A stretch of 64,000 nt of DNA from Cotesia glomerata (Eukaryota; Arthropoda; Insecta; Hymenoptera; Braconidae), in contig NC_058164.1 of NCBI RefSeq assembly GCF_020080835.1, positions 682,001 to 746,000 of the forward strand, given 5' to 3'. The notes beneath the pieces are model-generated. The model ran no database searches. It was given only the letters and a program-made list of their open reading frames with translations, and had not been told where the DNA came from. Each line of letters begins with the position of its first letter. The first letter of the stretch is position 1. Positions 13,144 to 25,131 of this stretch are shown here, in pieces. Both the position numbers and the translations under genes were made by a program.

Positions 13144-14407
13144 GTAAGTGTCTTTCACTCGAACAGCAATATCAACTCAACAAGTCTTTTGTTTTCTCTT
13201 TACCGCGAGGAAATTACTTTTGAAATATAAATATCATCTCGATGGCGGTTTACTTTTTTATAAGGGTAATTCTCGACAATGAGTTTTGTAGCTTATACCT
13301 TGTAGTTATTAATTAATTTTATTATTGTTTAAGAAAAGGGTTTGAGTTGAGAAACGAGAAAATGATCAATGTTGACAATTTGCCGTAACGATACTGCTTT
13401 ATAAATTTTAAATTATATATATATATATATATGGAGATTTAATATAATATTGTACTTGTGCAGTAGTTTGAATTATAATTAAAGTAGTAAGTTTTGTCGC
13501 GCGTGTCCTCCGTTCGTCTTACTTCAACAATTTTGTATATAATAGCTCTGGGTGCAATAAAAGATCTCTTATTTCGCTTACTCTCTTTTGCTCTTTATTT
13601 ATTAAGAAGAAGAAATAAAGAAAAAAAGAGGGAAAGTTGTAAGAATAGTAAACATTATCAAGGGACTTTAAAGTTGAGCCTTGCGGAACCGCGTCGCGGC
13701 AAATACACTCCGGCTACTGATGCATTTTGCTGAACGCTTACGCCATCAGCTTCGAATGCTCACTTTTTTTGCTCAACACTGTCGAGAGGACCGAGACCAG
13801 GATGACAATGCAGATAAAAAAATATTAAGTTTGAGATGGAAAATAAATTATTTTAGTTTGCTTATGAAATTATTTTTTTCTCCTTTCTGGATGACAAATG
13901 TGTTGGGAGAAAAAAATAAACATTGAGTTTGTAAAAATATTACAACCAAGTGAAGTGAATTTAAAAATTTTATAAATTGAAAACAATACAATGGATTTAA
14001 AAACAAAGATAATAATTGGGACATGTAAAATTGTTAATATTGATCAGCACATTGTTAGTTTTTGTGAATAATCATCAGCATTTTCGATTCATATATCGTT
14101 CGTTATAATTGCTGGTGTAAATGATCACGAAATATTTTAAATTTCAATCATGTTATTCAATACCGCACCTCGTTAATCAAAATTAATTTTTAAAAAATAT
14201 TTAATCAATAAAAAGTTATTTTAAAAAATTACAATCAAACAAGACTAAAATTTATTTACCAAAATAATAAAATAAATATTATAATAAGGATATTATTAGG
14301 AGGACAAATGGAGAAATGAAAAAAATCCCCGGCAATAAAATAGTCTCGGAAGTTGTTATCGTGAATGTGAAGAAATAAACAGGGATGGGTTTTCTATTCG
14401 ATATACA

Positions 14408-14437
14408 ATAATATAATATAATATAATATAATATAAA
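14408..14437. repeat. (ATATA)n pentamer repeat
   Basis: Six tandem AT-rich pentamers of the form AATAT. Confidence 0.85.
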
Positions 14438-15231
14438 ACAGCGATCGCGGGATTATACAGCTGGACGTTTTCTCGGAATCGGCGACATTCTGCGAAACGA
14501 CATCAACATAGACAACGGACACTGAAAACCAAAGCAAATAAAATATAAGAAGAAAAGACGGACCTTGAAAGTGTATTATCCTTTTATGTGTGTGTATTAT
14601 ATTATATTATAAAATAAAGATAGGGAGAAGTTCTAGCCGACACACCGGGACGGGTGGTGCTGTGTAACCTGTTTCCATTTTTACCGTCTGCATCAGGTTT
14701 CACGGGAGCGGGAACGCAGGTGAGCTGACGAAGCCTCAGCCTCTGCTCCTTGAAACAACTCTCCAACACATCTAAGCTTCTCCTTCTCTCCTTCTTCACA
14801 TCTATTCCTTTCTTAAATCGAACTTGTACTCTGCTGTCGGTCTTGTTTTTCCCGATCGTACTTAGGTACACCTATACTGACCCAGGTTATATATTTTAGC
14901 TCGTTAATTACTTGAGTAGAGCCTCGTTGCTGTTTTATACAGTGTAATGATAGCTCAGGTGAGTAATTTAGACTGCACTTGCTCAGCAACCTGCCAGGTA
15001 TAATAGTAACCAGTATGTACCTCACGTATGGTGTACAATGTAAGGTATAATGGTACCCAGCATCCAGCATGCCGGTTGGGTTTAACAAATGATAATAGAC
15101 TTTAATAGTTAATCCAACAGTAGAGAGTTCGGAAAATATAGACAGACATAGTAGAGAATCGTTTAATTTGAGGATGCGGTTTGATTCACGCTGGTAGCAC
15201 AGAATCAATGGAAAACGGATAGGATCCAATG

Positions 15232-15265
15232 CCAGCCAGCCAACCAGCCAGCCAGCCAGCCAGCC
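15232..15265. repeat. (CCAG)n microsatellite
   Basis: CCAG tetramers repeat about eight times with one CCAA variant. Confidence 0.9.
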
Positions 15266-15667
15266 GAGGAGACGGCGGTTTCAAAGTTATACCTACTATC
15301 CTGTCTTTCTCTTTGTCGTTTTACTCTGGAAGTATCCCTTTCTACCGGCTCCAAGTATGAGTATCCGTTCGTTAGTAGTTTTAGTTATGGTTATAGTTAT
15401 ACTTATAGTTACAATTGTTGCTAAAGTAGAGGAACTGGATGAGCCAAAATCGAGTTGCGCCATCACGCAACCCCGCAAAACTTATAGTCCATGAAGTAAT
15501 CTTAGTGCGATTGCGATTACAAACCATCCGATGGAAGATTGGCTTATTATCCATCATACATCCACATCACTCGATTCATTGTCGTGTTTAACTTAAAAAG
15601 TGAAATTATTGTTTCTCTGTAGAAGCACAGACAGGTACTGGTGCACAAACAAACTACTGTTTGCTGC

Positions 15668-15690
15668 ATGTGTGTGTGTGTGTGTGTGTC
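15668..15690. repeat. (TG)n microsatellite
   Basis: About eleven TG units. Confidence 0.85.
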
Positions 15691-18330
15691 GGATGATAAT
15701 AGGGAACGTCTAGTAATTTGGAGCAAGACCGAGGGGAAAGGAGAAGGTGGATAATCCACGGTAAGAAGAACAAAGAGGTAAATTGTCCGAACGGATTATA
15801 TTATTTTAGTTGTTGGTATGCTCTAGGATTACTTTTTACAATCTTTGTTCTTGCATGAAGAAATATGGATTTGCCTGCAATCTGGTGGCTGGTGGCTGGT
15901 GGCACGCAACCTGGTACTTATCATCGCGGGAATCCGGAAATTGGATTGGATGAGGGCTACATTATCGTAAGCATTATTTTTTGTAACTGGAGCACACGCT
16001 CGACTCATACTACTCCGGTTTGCTCATATAATATGGCAATAGAGTATAGACCATTAATGCTAATACTAATGCACGGTATATATGTATACGTGCATATATT
16101 TACTCAGCATACAATCTACTGTATAAGCATAATTAAATTACACGATTCACTTTGAGATGGAGTAGGCAATATGGATTTCATGCGCCTTGATTAATGCACG
16201 CTTCATATCTAAGTATGCATATATCTCGCTATTCATGTGTGAGTATGTGAATTGAATATGTGATGTCACTGATATACAGTTAATGGCAACAGGTCTCAAT
16301 CAAGTTGGTTTCTGGTCAGCTGTGACACATATAGACACATAGACACATATTTGATCGATCCAGAAGTCGTACCGTGTACTAATTATTGTGTCCTATGTCT
16401 AAACACATTTCCTACGGTATCCGGTACGGATATTGGTCTGTGTGTGTGCTTATTGCACTGAACCATCATACGAGAGAACTTCATTCTCAATTTAACTGGT
16501 TATCGATGCGATGTCACATACACCAAGTTGATATTCAAATTGTGTCATATCCTTCCTGATACTTTTGTGTCAGCGTTTGATACAGCGATAAACAAATATT
16601 TTATTGATTAAAATATCTTGTTCAAGAGTTCCATTGTTTTGTAGAGTAAAATTTATTTAAATTTAATTTATTGAGGATTGAGGATTTAAAAATTGAAAAA
16701 TTAATTTTTTATTTTAATTTTATGGTAAAAAATATTTTTAATGTATTCTTATCTTTAATATTTAATAAAAAATTTGGTTTTTTTCGTCCCTTCATCTTAA
16801 ATTTTAATTTGATTGAATATAAATTTTTTTTTTTTTCAACTAAAAGCAACTAATTTAACGATACTGAAGTTACCTTACAATTGTTGATTTTTTTTTCTTA
16901 TAACAAAAAAATTAGAATATTAAAAAGGCTTTTAAAAATTTTCACTCGTAATTTTTTCTAAATTTTTACGTTTGAAATTTTTTTAATAAAATTTTTATTA
17001 CATTTTTTTCTTAAAATTTTTATTGAATTTTTCTGTTGAAATTTTTATAAAATTTGAAAAAAAATTTTCTAATGTCTGTCAACTTTAGTGTCATCTAATT
17101 TCTAGTATTAAAGTCTCTAGTAAAATTATAATTAAAAAATATCAATGCTAATGATAAAAACAACAAAGTATAAATGGATAAACGTTAACAAAATTGTGCG
17201 ACTTTGAAACAAGGTAAATTCGGTGATTACACCTACTCTCATTTTCTAGATCCAGGTTTGTTGTGCCTCTACATTATGGCTAATACTGAGAGGGATGAAA
17301 GTTTAAAGTTACCCGAGCAGTATAGCTGGTTGGCCATAATGTCATTTGGCTCATGACTCGATTATAAGTTAGCTGGGATATAAACCAACTACGCATAGCA
17401 GAAAGTCCGATCCTGTCTATCCTATCCGTCTAGTCGGTGTTTTTAAAATCGAATAAATGGACTAGCTGATGCTGATAGAGATTTTTTCTCTTTCGAGTAA
17501 ACACCAGGTTGTTTAATTAATGCAAGTATTGCGTTTGGTAGCATGTACTACCAACAACACCAGTGTGCTACATATGCTATTTTATTTCGGCAGTAAAAGA
17601 GTGAGGATTAAGTAAATAAAAGTAAAAATAAACTCACCTGTATCTATATGTATACACATGTAAATGTATAAATGTCATGGCCCCTTTCAACCAGCATTAT
17701 TCAACTTTTTTATTGTAAAAGTCACTCGACTCGGTTCGACTTGGTTTACTGCGTAATGATGTAAATCTCATTTAATTCACTGGCTCTAGTTTTACATTTC
17801 ATAAAAACTTATTTTCCGCCGGGTTAAACAAAAAATACCTCACTAAATACACTCTACATTATAACGGAATTATAACTTAAATTAATGAGACTTTTTTATT
17901 TTAATACCACCCGCAACTTTATTCTCGTCACACTAATTACTTTATTATTTATTTTTTTGATTATGTTTGTTAAATTTTCACTTTTTGAGTAAGATCCAAA
18001 ATAATTTACGAGCAGCAGCAGCAAATTAATAAATTTAGCGCCTCTAACGGCCAAGAAAGGAAACAAAAATTTTTAAATTTATTTCGCGGCAGAAAATTAA
18101 ACTAGTTTCAGCGCCTCTGGCGACCAAGAAAGTAAGCTCTAAGTCTCGTCTTAGATTTTGGCGCTAAATATTATTTTTTTATTTTTTTTTAAGTACAAAA
18201 AATGATTTTTATTTATAATTTTTTAAATCTTCTAATAGTTGTAATTTTCTAAATAAATTTTTATTGCAATGATTTATTTGTTGAAAAATTTCTAAAAGTT
18301 TCAGTTTAAGTATTATTTATAAAAATTGGC

Positions 18331-18951
18331 ACTATGTGACTGCCGTGACTTGTGAACTATAAATAAATAAAATTTTGCTTTATTAAATAATGACTTTTGT
18401 TAAATTGCATTGTATTTTTTTAACTATTGACATTTTTAAAGATATAAGCTTATCCTGATGTTACACTCATCAAGACCTTTCATTTGAGTACCCACATGCA
18501 TTTTCATATATTTTTTATATATACATATATATAATATATATAAATATATGAAAAATTGATGTGGGTACTCAAATGAAAGGTCTCGATGAGTGTAACATCG
18601 GGATGAGCTTATATCATTAAAAATGTCAATAGTTCTCAAGTTACAAGGTCATTTCTTAATTATTGACATTTTTAAAGATATAAGATCATCCCGATGTTAC
18701 ACTCATCAAGAGCTTTTATTTAAGTACCCACATGCATTTTTGATATATTTTTCATATATACATATATATAATATATATATATAAATACATAAAATATATG
18801 AAAAATTGATGTGGGTACTCAAATGAAAGGTCTCAATGAGTGTTAAATCGGGATGAGCTTATATCTTTAAAAATGTCAATAGTTCTCAAGATACAAAGTC
18901 ATTTTTTAATTATGTATCTAGAAATAGAGTATTTTCGAATGCAGTCTAAAT
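18331..18951 (-). mobile_element. Helitron copy with two palindromic units
   Basis: Reversed copy of the family at 40833-41612. The outermost CTAGCAACC end is lost, but half of the terminal hairpin (CTATGTGACTGCC) and the tail block remain at 18331-18420. Palindromic units lie at 18428-18630 and 18663-18880. The element's 5' leader (ATGTATCTAGA ... TTCGAATGCAG, reversed) closes it near 18951. Confidence 0.8.
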
Positions 18952-19419
18952 GCTTGAATTATTTTTAACATTAGAAATAAAAATATACAAGGTTAAACAA
19001 AATAAAAAGAATTTTCCATATATATTGTGCTTATAATATATGTTATTCACATTGAATTAATTACATAATTAACGATTCAGGATGTTCTAATTATTTGAGA
19101 GTCATACTTAGTCTACAACACTTTTTGTGTAGTCAATAACATTAAAGGAAGTTTTTTCTTATCAATTTAAAATAATAATTATTACAAAAAACGTTTGATT
19201 TATCAACAAATTTATCATATTATAATAAATGCATAATTATCAGTATTTTTCGTTATTAATTTTAGTTGATTATTGTTTATAATTATTATTAACATTAAAT
19301 ACTAATTAATTATTATTATTGTTGCATTGATAATTATTCCAAATGCAAACCATTCATTGTTAAAAAAACAGTGAAAAATTATCAGAGTTTAATTACATGA
19401 GAATGTCTCACGCTATTCA

Positions 19420-19461
19420 ATTAATTAATAATTAATTAATTAATTAATTAATTAATTAATT
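19420..19461. repeat. (ATTA)n microsatellite
   Basis: About ten TTAA/ATTA tetramers with one slip. Confidence 0.9.
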
Positions 19462-20964
19462 CTTGTTAAATATTATCTATTATTTTTCAAAATGTTTACA
19501 CGTATTCATTTTAACCAACTAATATTTAAATTTAATTAAATGTATATGCAAACAATTGGATGCACGGTATGTATACATATATAAAATACATATACAATTG
19601 ATATATAATATGCACATCAACATTGCTATAATGAATTTTCATTACGATTGGTACTGAGCGTGTTTCATATACATAATATATCTTATTGCCTAAAGTATTC
19701 ATTATTATTATTAAACAATGTAATAACGTCCACTCGTTTGTTAATATTTACAACTATTAATATTTATATTTATCTGTATGACATATCGTAAATCCCTATC
19801 ATTTGTAAGTTAATTAATTAAATTATTTTATCCAATGGTTTATTAATAAATTTATAGGTACATTTTTTTAAATTTACAGAATTATTTTATGAAAATTAAA
19901 TATCATACTAAAGTTATCCGAAGTTTAATAATTTGTTTTAATAAATTAGAACTAAAAAAATATTTTAAAAATTAAATTTATAATTTTTAAAGTTTTTTTC
20001 AAATGAAAAAAAAATTGTTTTTTTCTTTGATAAATTTTTTAATAAAACAAATTTTTAATAATTTATTTTATTAAAAAATTATTGAAAAAAAAAAAAAAAA
20101 TAATTATAAGTGCAATTTCTTAAAAATATTTTAGTTTTAATTTAATTAATAAAAAAATTATTAAACATCAGTTAATTTTAATAATAAAAATAATAAAACA
20201 AATTTAAATTTATTATTATCCAAATTATTAATAAATTTGTTATTGAATGCTCCTTATTAACTTACTACTCAAATATTTAATTATTTATTAAATCAAAATA
20301 ATAAATTCTTAAAATAATTACCACAGTTAGAAAGGAGACAGTGGAATGAAGTTATTAATTATTAATTTTAATTATCTATGATTAATCAATTTTTATAAAT
20401 GATTTAATTCCAGTTTTCAATCAACAATTCTTAAAAAAAAAATAAGATGACTTTATACAGTCCTTACTTATTAATAATAGTAATAATAATTACAATCTTT
20501 TAACAATAAAATGCACATATTTCTTTTAAATTAAACCCACTAATAAAATAAAATGATTATTATCACTTAATATTTAAATTTAGCTTTAATCTCATTACCT
20601 CGTACAGGAGTGACTTAAGTACATGCCACATGTTTACAATAATTAATAACAAATAATTATTCGTTATATTTAAATAACTAACTTTATCAGTGGATCGGCG
20701 AAACTCAGCCCCTGATTTTTAATTTTAATCACAAATTATTTTATTATTTATTCTAACGTTAATTGAAAGCTGACAAAAAATTAAATTATACCTGCAAGCG
20801 AAATAAAATTCAAAAAAGAGTATTAAATATTTCCAACAGCTACAAAACCATCGATTGGCTAATCAATTAATCATCGGTTACTCAGTGACGGTGAGAAAAA
20901 TTTAAAAATAGTTTTTATTAACACGAATTGTACGTTTTTCAATTTTTCATTTTTAATTACAACA

Positions 20965-21001
<37 letters not shown>
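20965..21001. repeat. (ATT)n microsatellite
   Basis: About twelve ATT units. Confidence 0.9.
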
Positions 21002-21002
<1 letters not shown>

Positions 21003-22310
21003 ATATTCCAGTGCGAAAGTAAAAAATATTGGAGAGTTGACATTTTTTTAATAAACCTTTTTTTTTTATCAATAAATTTTTTACACTAAATTTAATAAAT
21101 TTTTTTTTAAGTGTCAGTAGAAAAAAATATTTGTATGTGTATTTATATTTACATTTTAAACAGGATTTCTTTCATTTAAAACTTAATGCCGCCTTCAATA
21201 TATTTTATATTACACATACTTAATAATTATTATTATTATAATTTTAATAAAAGTCGGCTGTTTATTAAACAGTCGTTTGGCAATGCTATTGTCCCTAGCT
21301 ATTATTTATTATTATTATTATTATCGTGTAAAAGTTTATTAATATTTTTTTTATTATTTAAGACACACAACTGTACCGAATGTACATTGTTAATTACCGT
21401 TTATTTAATACTCAAATTGATTATCATATTTTAAAATCTAACGTGGAAGATATTTCATTTTCTTTTGCTATTTGGTGGATTATTATTATAATTATTATTA
21501 TTATTGTTTATCCATTTTAAAAGTACGTTATCTAATTAATTATTTTATTTTATAAGTTAGATTTATATAATATATTCATTTATATATTTATGTTTGTTAA
21601 TAGCTATATAATCATACATGTAATATTTACTTAAAAAGATAATCTTCATTGTTTTTAAAGAAATATTCACGACAATAGAAGTAGGGCAGTATTAACTTTC
21701 TCGCCAAAATCTGACAATAAAATCCAATTATAATTTTCCGTCTATAAAATTATAGCAATGATAAAAAAAAATAAACTTTTAAAATTTATAATTTTAATCC
21801 TTTGGCACTGGCAGCAATTTTAAAAATCTCCGTCAAATAATCTTTCAAATCACCCGTTTATAATAATACAATTATTAAATACCGTGGACATGAAAAAACA
21901 TTACGTTATTATTCAACACTTATGCGTTTAAGCAGTCTCACAAATAGGATATTTTATAAAGCCGTTGATTCGATATTTTATTTTAGTATTACGGTAATAT
22001 TAATATTTACCACGGGTATGTGAATTTTTATAACTTGAATAATGGTTTAAAATACTTTTTTGTTTTATTATATTTCTTATCAATTTATATTTTATTTTTC
22101 TGTAAATCTTTAATTCGATTTTCAGCTTCTCTGCTCACTGTATATAATAATAATTATTATTCAATAAAAAATTCAAATACCCTCAATATTGATGATACCA
22201 AAACCGGCAAGCTTTTATTAATCCTCAATAAAAAAATTTTAAATTCCAAAATAAAAAAATCATTGGAAAATTTCCTATTTTTCGTATCATCAATATTGCA
22301 ATCAATTAAT

Positions 22311-22778
22311 GGTTATTATTTACAAGTGGGGTCCACTATTTTAATTTTCATTTTTTTGAACGAAATTTTTTAACAAAAATTAACAATTTAAAAAAAAAAG
22401 TCGATTGCCACAATTTTAACAAATTTTCAAAAAAATTTATAAATTGTGATATTCAATTTTTTTTTAAAGGGTTCATTTTTTTATGTACTTTTCAAAAAAA
22501 AAAAAAAAAATATCAAAAAAAAAATAAAATATAAATTTTATCCAAAAAAATGTAAGCCAAAATTTTTTCCAACTTTTAAACTTTAAAAAAGCTATCGAAA
22601 TCTTTATTACATTTTCTTTCACGATATTTTTAATCATAAATGATCATAAAATAAATGATCATAAAGATATCAATAATCATAAAAACAAGCAGAATAAAAA
22701 GAAATAAAAAAATGTTAATTTTTCACCTAAATATGGCCAAAAAAAATTAGTATGGACCCGACTTAATAAATAATTACC
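22311..22778. mobile_element. MITE with GGTTATTATTTACAAG ends
   Basis: Terminal inverted repeats are GGTTATTATTTACAAG followed by TGGGGTCCAC on the left, and the reverse complement of GGTAATTATTTATTAAGT followed by CGGGTCC on the right. Internal sequence (poly-A runs, a block reading TATGGCC) matches the shorter copy at 33295-33547. It has no coding capacity and lies just downstream of the ABHD17 extension frame. Confidence 0.7.
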
Positions 22779-22857
22779 CAATGAATAATAGTTTACATAC
22801 TAGTTAATAATAAATCTACCTTTGTAGATAGATTAAAAAGTAGTAACCGAAAAACAA

Positions 22858-24477
22858 TTAACACTTTGTCTCAAGATTGGCCTTACGAATATCAATTGGC
22901 ATGCTGAGCCTGTCGGTGTGCAAGGCTTTAAGGTCTGGAGCGGACAAGGAGACACTGTTAGATCTGTGATGGTGTTTCTGAATTTTAATCTGTTGTTTTT
23001 GCCGTGCAATTTCATCGAGAGATAGAATTTCCGTTCCAGTGGGTGAATATCTGAGCGTAGTTGCCTCACTGGTAGGCGAGGTCACGCAACTATCACCTAC
23101 GCTGCGACTACGCGGTGTCGAGTAAGGCTTTTTAAGCTGATTAATGTTCAATGACAAACTGGCCTGGAGAGTCATTTTCTCCTGCGGCAGCCGAGCCTTG
23201 GGACTGTTGCTATCACTGAGACTAAGCGAGTCCCCGAATCGGGGACTTTTGGACCTGGCGCCGTGCAAAGGGCTCTCGGGACTCAGAGCAGTCGGAGAAG
23301 TATTCCCTAGAATCTTGGAGCTGGCCGCCAGTCTGCTGGCACACGGCGAGTACTTGGACAGATTGTTAGAGTAGCTCGGAATCGGGCGGATGTTATTGTA
23401 GCAGTTGAGGTTTTGATTAACAGTTATCTTGTCAGGGCCGATGGTTAGCGAGGAGCGGTTGAACTGCTTCAGCGGGCTGACAGCGTTCGAGAATTTTTTG
23501 CTTTTTATCGACGCTCTGTCCACCGAATTGCTTTTGTCGTGTAATTTGACCTTATTGTCTCCGGTAATTACACCTGATCCGGCATTTGTCGACTGGTTCT
23601 TCATATTTTTGCCACTCCATGAATTAATGTCATTATCACCAATGTCATTGCACTTGTTTCCCCAGTTCAAGCTCTGCACACGCTGAGTCGCTTTGTTGCA
23701 ACACCGTACCTTGCTTATTTTCAAACAATGCGAGTCAGCGACAGAATTGTTAATTATAGAATTAAAATTAACTTGAACTGCTACAGTCTTTTTTTTAACT
23801 TTGCACAGATTGTCTTTGCCAGCCACTGGAGACGCCTCTTGCGAGATTAAATTGTCGGGACACTGAGAGCAATTCTCCACGTGGATCTTCACCATCACTG
23901 GCTGGCTGGTCTGCGTAGCTTCGTTCTGCTTTTCTGAAGCATTTGCAAGGTCGGTGGTGCTGGTGCTGATTGACTCGCTCAATTCGCTCAGATTTTGATT
24001 ATCGTCGGGATTGACCTCTGTTTTAAGCGAGTAATTGGCCTTCGAAAAATCTTGATTATCTGGAGACTTTTTGTTATTTCTCTTGCGATTAAACAGATTA
24101 GGATTTTTCCTACCCTTTTGTTTGTTGTTAATAATAACAACTTGATTATCAGCCTTGGTAACCGATTGATCAATCGATGAACTTTTAGAGTATGAGTTGT
24201 TTATTATTTTATTATTATCTTTAGAGTCTTTAGAATCATCACATTTATTGTTAATATTAATATTATTTGCTTGCTCTTCACAGAAAAAAAATACCTCGTC
24301 ACTTGATTCAGGAGACGGCTCGTCGTCGCAGAGTAACATGGCCCGACTTATTGTGTTTAGATAATTTGAAATGGACTTGTCGTGTTCCTCTTTATCTAAA
24401 TTTGTCTGGTCGTCTTCTACGGGCTGTCCTACAGCTACGACGCCCTGCTGTTGGCTCTGGGAGCAGCTCAATCGACG
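22858..24477 (-). CDS. 539-codon in-frame extension after ABHD17 stop
   Basis: This frame begins at the codon right after the ABHD17 UGA (24480-24478), stays in phase with ABHD17, and runs 539 codons to TAA at 22858. The first ATG is extension codon 47, so a separate short-leader gene does not explain the preceding open codons. The predicted product looks disordered: rich in Ser and Asn, with Lys-rich patches, several Ser-Pro sites, a TQTS motif (codons at 23916-23905) that resembles a dynein light chain (LC8) site, and Arg-x-x-Ser clusters near the C-terminus (RSRSVG, HRSNSVS) of the 14-3-3 or basophilic-kinase type. I recognise no folded domain. It may be made by UGA readthrough, by an alternative acceptor (CTCCCAG|AGC at 24456, phase 0), or from another promoter. 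The open frame is certain; the mechanism is inferred. Confidence 0.7.
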   Translation of the reverse strand, partial: RRLSCSQSQQQGVVAVGQPVEDDQTNLDKEEHDKSISNYLNTISRAMLLCDDEPSPESSDEVFFFCEEQANNININNKCDDSKDSKDNNKIINNSYSKSSSIDQSVTKADNQVVIINNKQKGRKNPNLFNRKRNNKKSPDNQDFSKANYSLKTEVNPDDNQNLSELSESISTSTTDLANASEKQNEATQTSQPVMVKIHVENCSQCPDNLISQEASPVAGKDNLCKVKKKTVAVQVNFNSIINNSVADSHCLKISKVRCCNKATQRVQSLNWGNKCNDIGDNDINSWSGKNMKNQSTNAGSGVITGDNKVKLHDKSNSVDRASIKSKKFSNAVSPLKQFNRSSLTIGPDKITVNQNLNCYNNIRPIPSYSNNLSKYSPCASRLAASSKILGNTSPTALSPESPLHGARSKSPRFGDSLSLSDSNSPKARLPQEKMTLQASLSLNINQLKKPYSTPRSRSVGDSCVTSPTSEATTLRYSPTGTEILSLDEIARQKQQIKIQKHHHRSNSVSLSAPDLKALHTDRLSMPIDIRKANLETKC

Positions 24478-25098
24478 TCAGTTTACCAACTCGACACTGA
24501 CAAAGTGTTTCAATCTTTCTAGATATTGGTTGTACAGCTCGACATCATTGTGACCAGCTCCCTAAAAAATTATTATTTATATTATTAAGAGAATAAGAAA
24601 AATTTTGTTTACAGGATATTAATATGATAAAATCGGTTTGATTTCATTCTCATCGATGGTCAATTTATTATGATAAGTATTTAGGATGCACTCGAAAATT
24701 CTCTATCTCTAAATACATATTTAAGAAATGACCTTTTTTCTTGAGAACTATTGACATTTTTAAAGATATAAGCTCATCCTGATGTTACACTCATCGAGAC
24801 CTTTCATTTGAGTACCCACATCAATTTTTCATATATTTTATATATTTATATATATGTATATATGAAAAATATATGAAAAATGCATGTGGGTACTCAAATG
24901 AAAGCTCTTGGCGAGTGTAACATCGGGACGAGCTTATATCTTTAAAAATGTCAATAATTATGAAATGACCTTGTATTTTGTGAACTATTGACATTTTTAA
25001 AGATATAAGCTCATCCCGATGTTACACTCACCGAGACCTTTCATTTGAGTACCCACATCAATTTTTCATATATTTCATATATTTACATATATTATATA

Positions 25099-25131
<33 letters not shown>

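Larger units (their letters stand above)
13144..18330. other. No recognised gene
   Basis: Open frames at 13494-13926, 14602-15229 and 15865-16155 lack recognisable domains; the first pair start at TTG rather than ATG. Complex sequence (13480-13800, 14440-15500, 15840-16600) gives way to AT-rich DNA after 16600. Two related GCGCCTCT blocks (18037-18060 and 18112-18135) repeat about 75 bases apart. Confidence 0.5.
18952..22310. other. No recognised gene; extremely AT-rich
   Basis: The stretch is dominated by A/T homopolymers and simple repeats, including (ATTA)n at 19420-19461 and (ATT)n at 20965-21001. Open frames are low-complexity. It lies downstream of the ABHD17 unit on the minus strand and could include its 3' untranslated region nearest 22.3 kb. 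Confidence 0.6.

Noticed and set aside
13494..13926. Two overlapping frames starting at TTG
   Set aside because: They lack an ATG start, and no family was recognised; kept only as part of the unexplained region.
22020..22373. 117-codon plus-strand frame
   Set aside because: Low-complexity Ile/Leu/Phe/Asn sequence from AT-rich DNA; its start is not ATG and its end runs into a MITE.
23144..23686. Plus-strand frames opposite the ABHD17 extension
   Set aside because: Antisense shadows of the long minus-strand frame.
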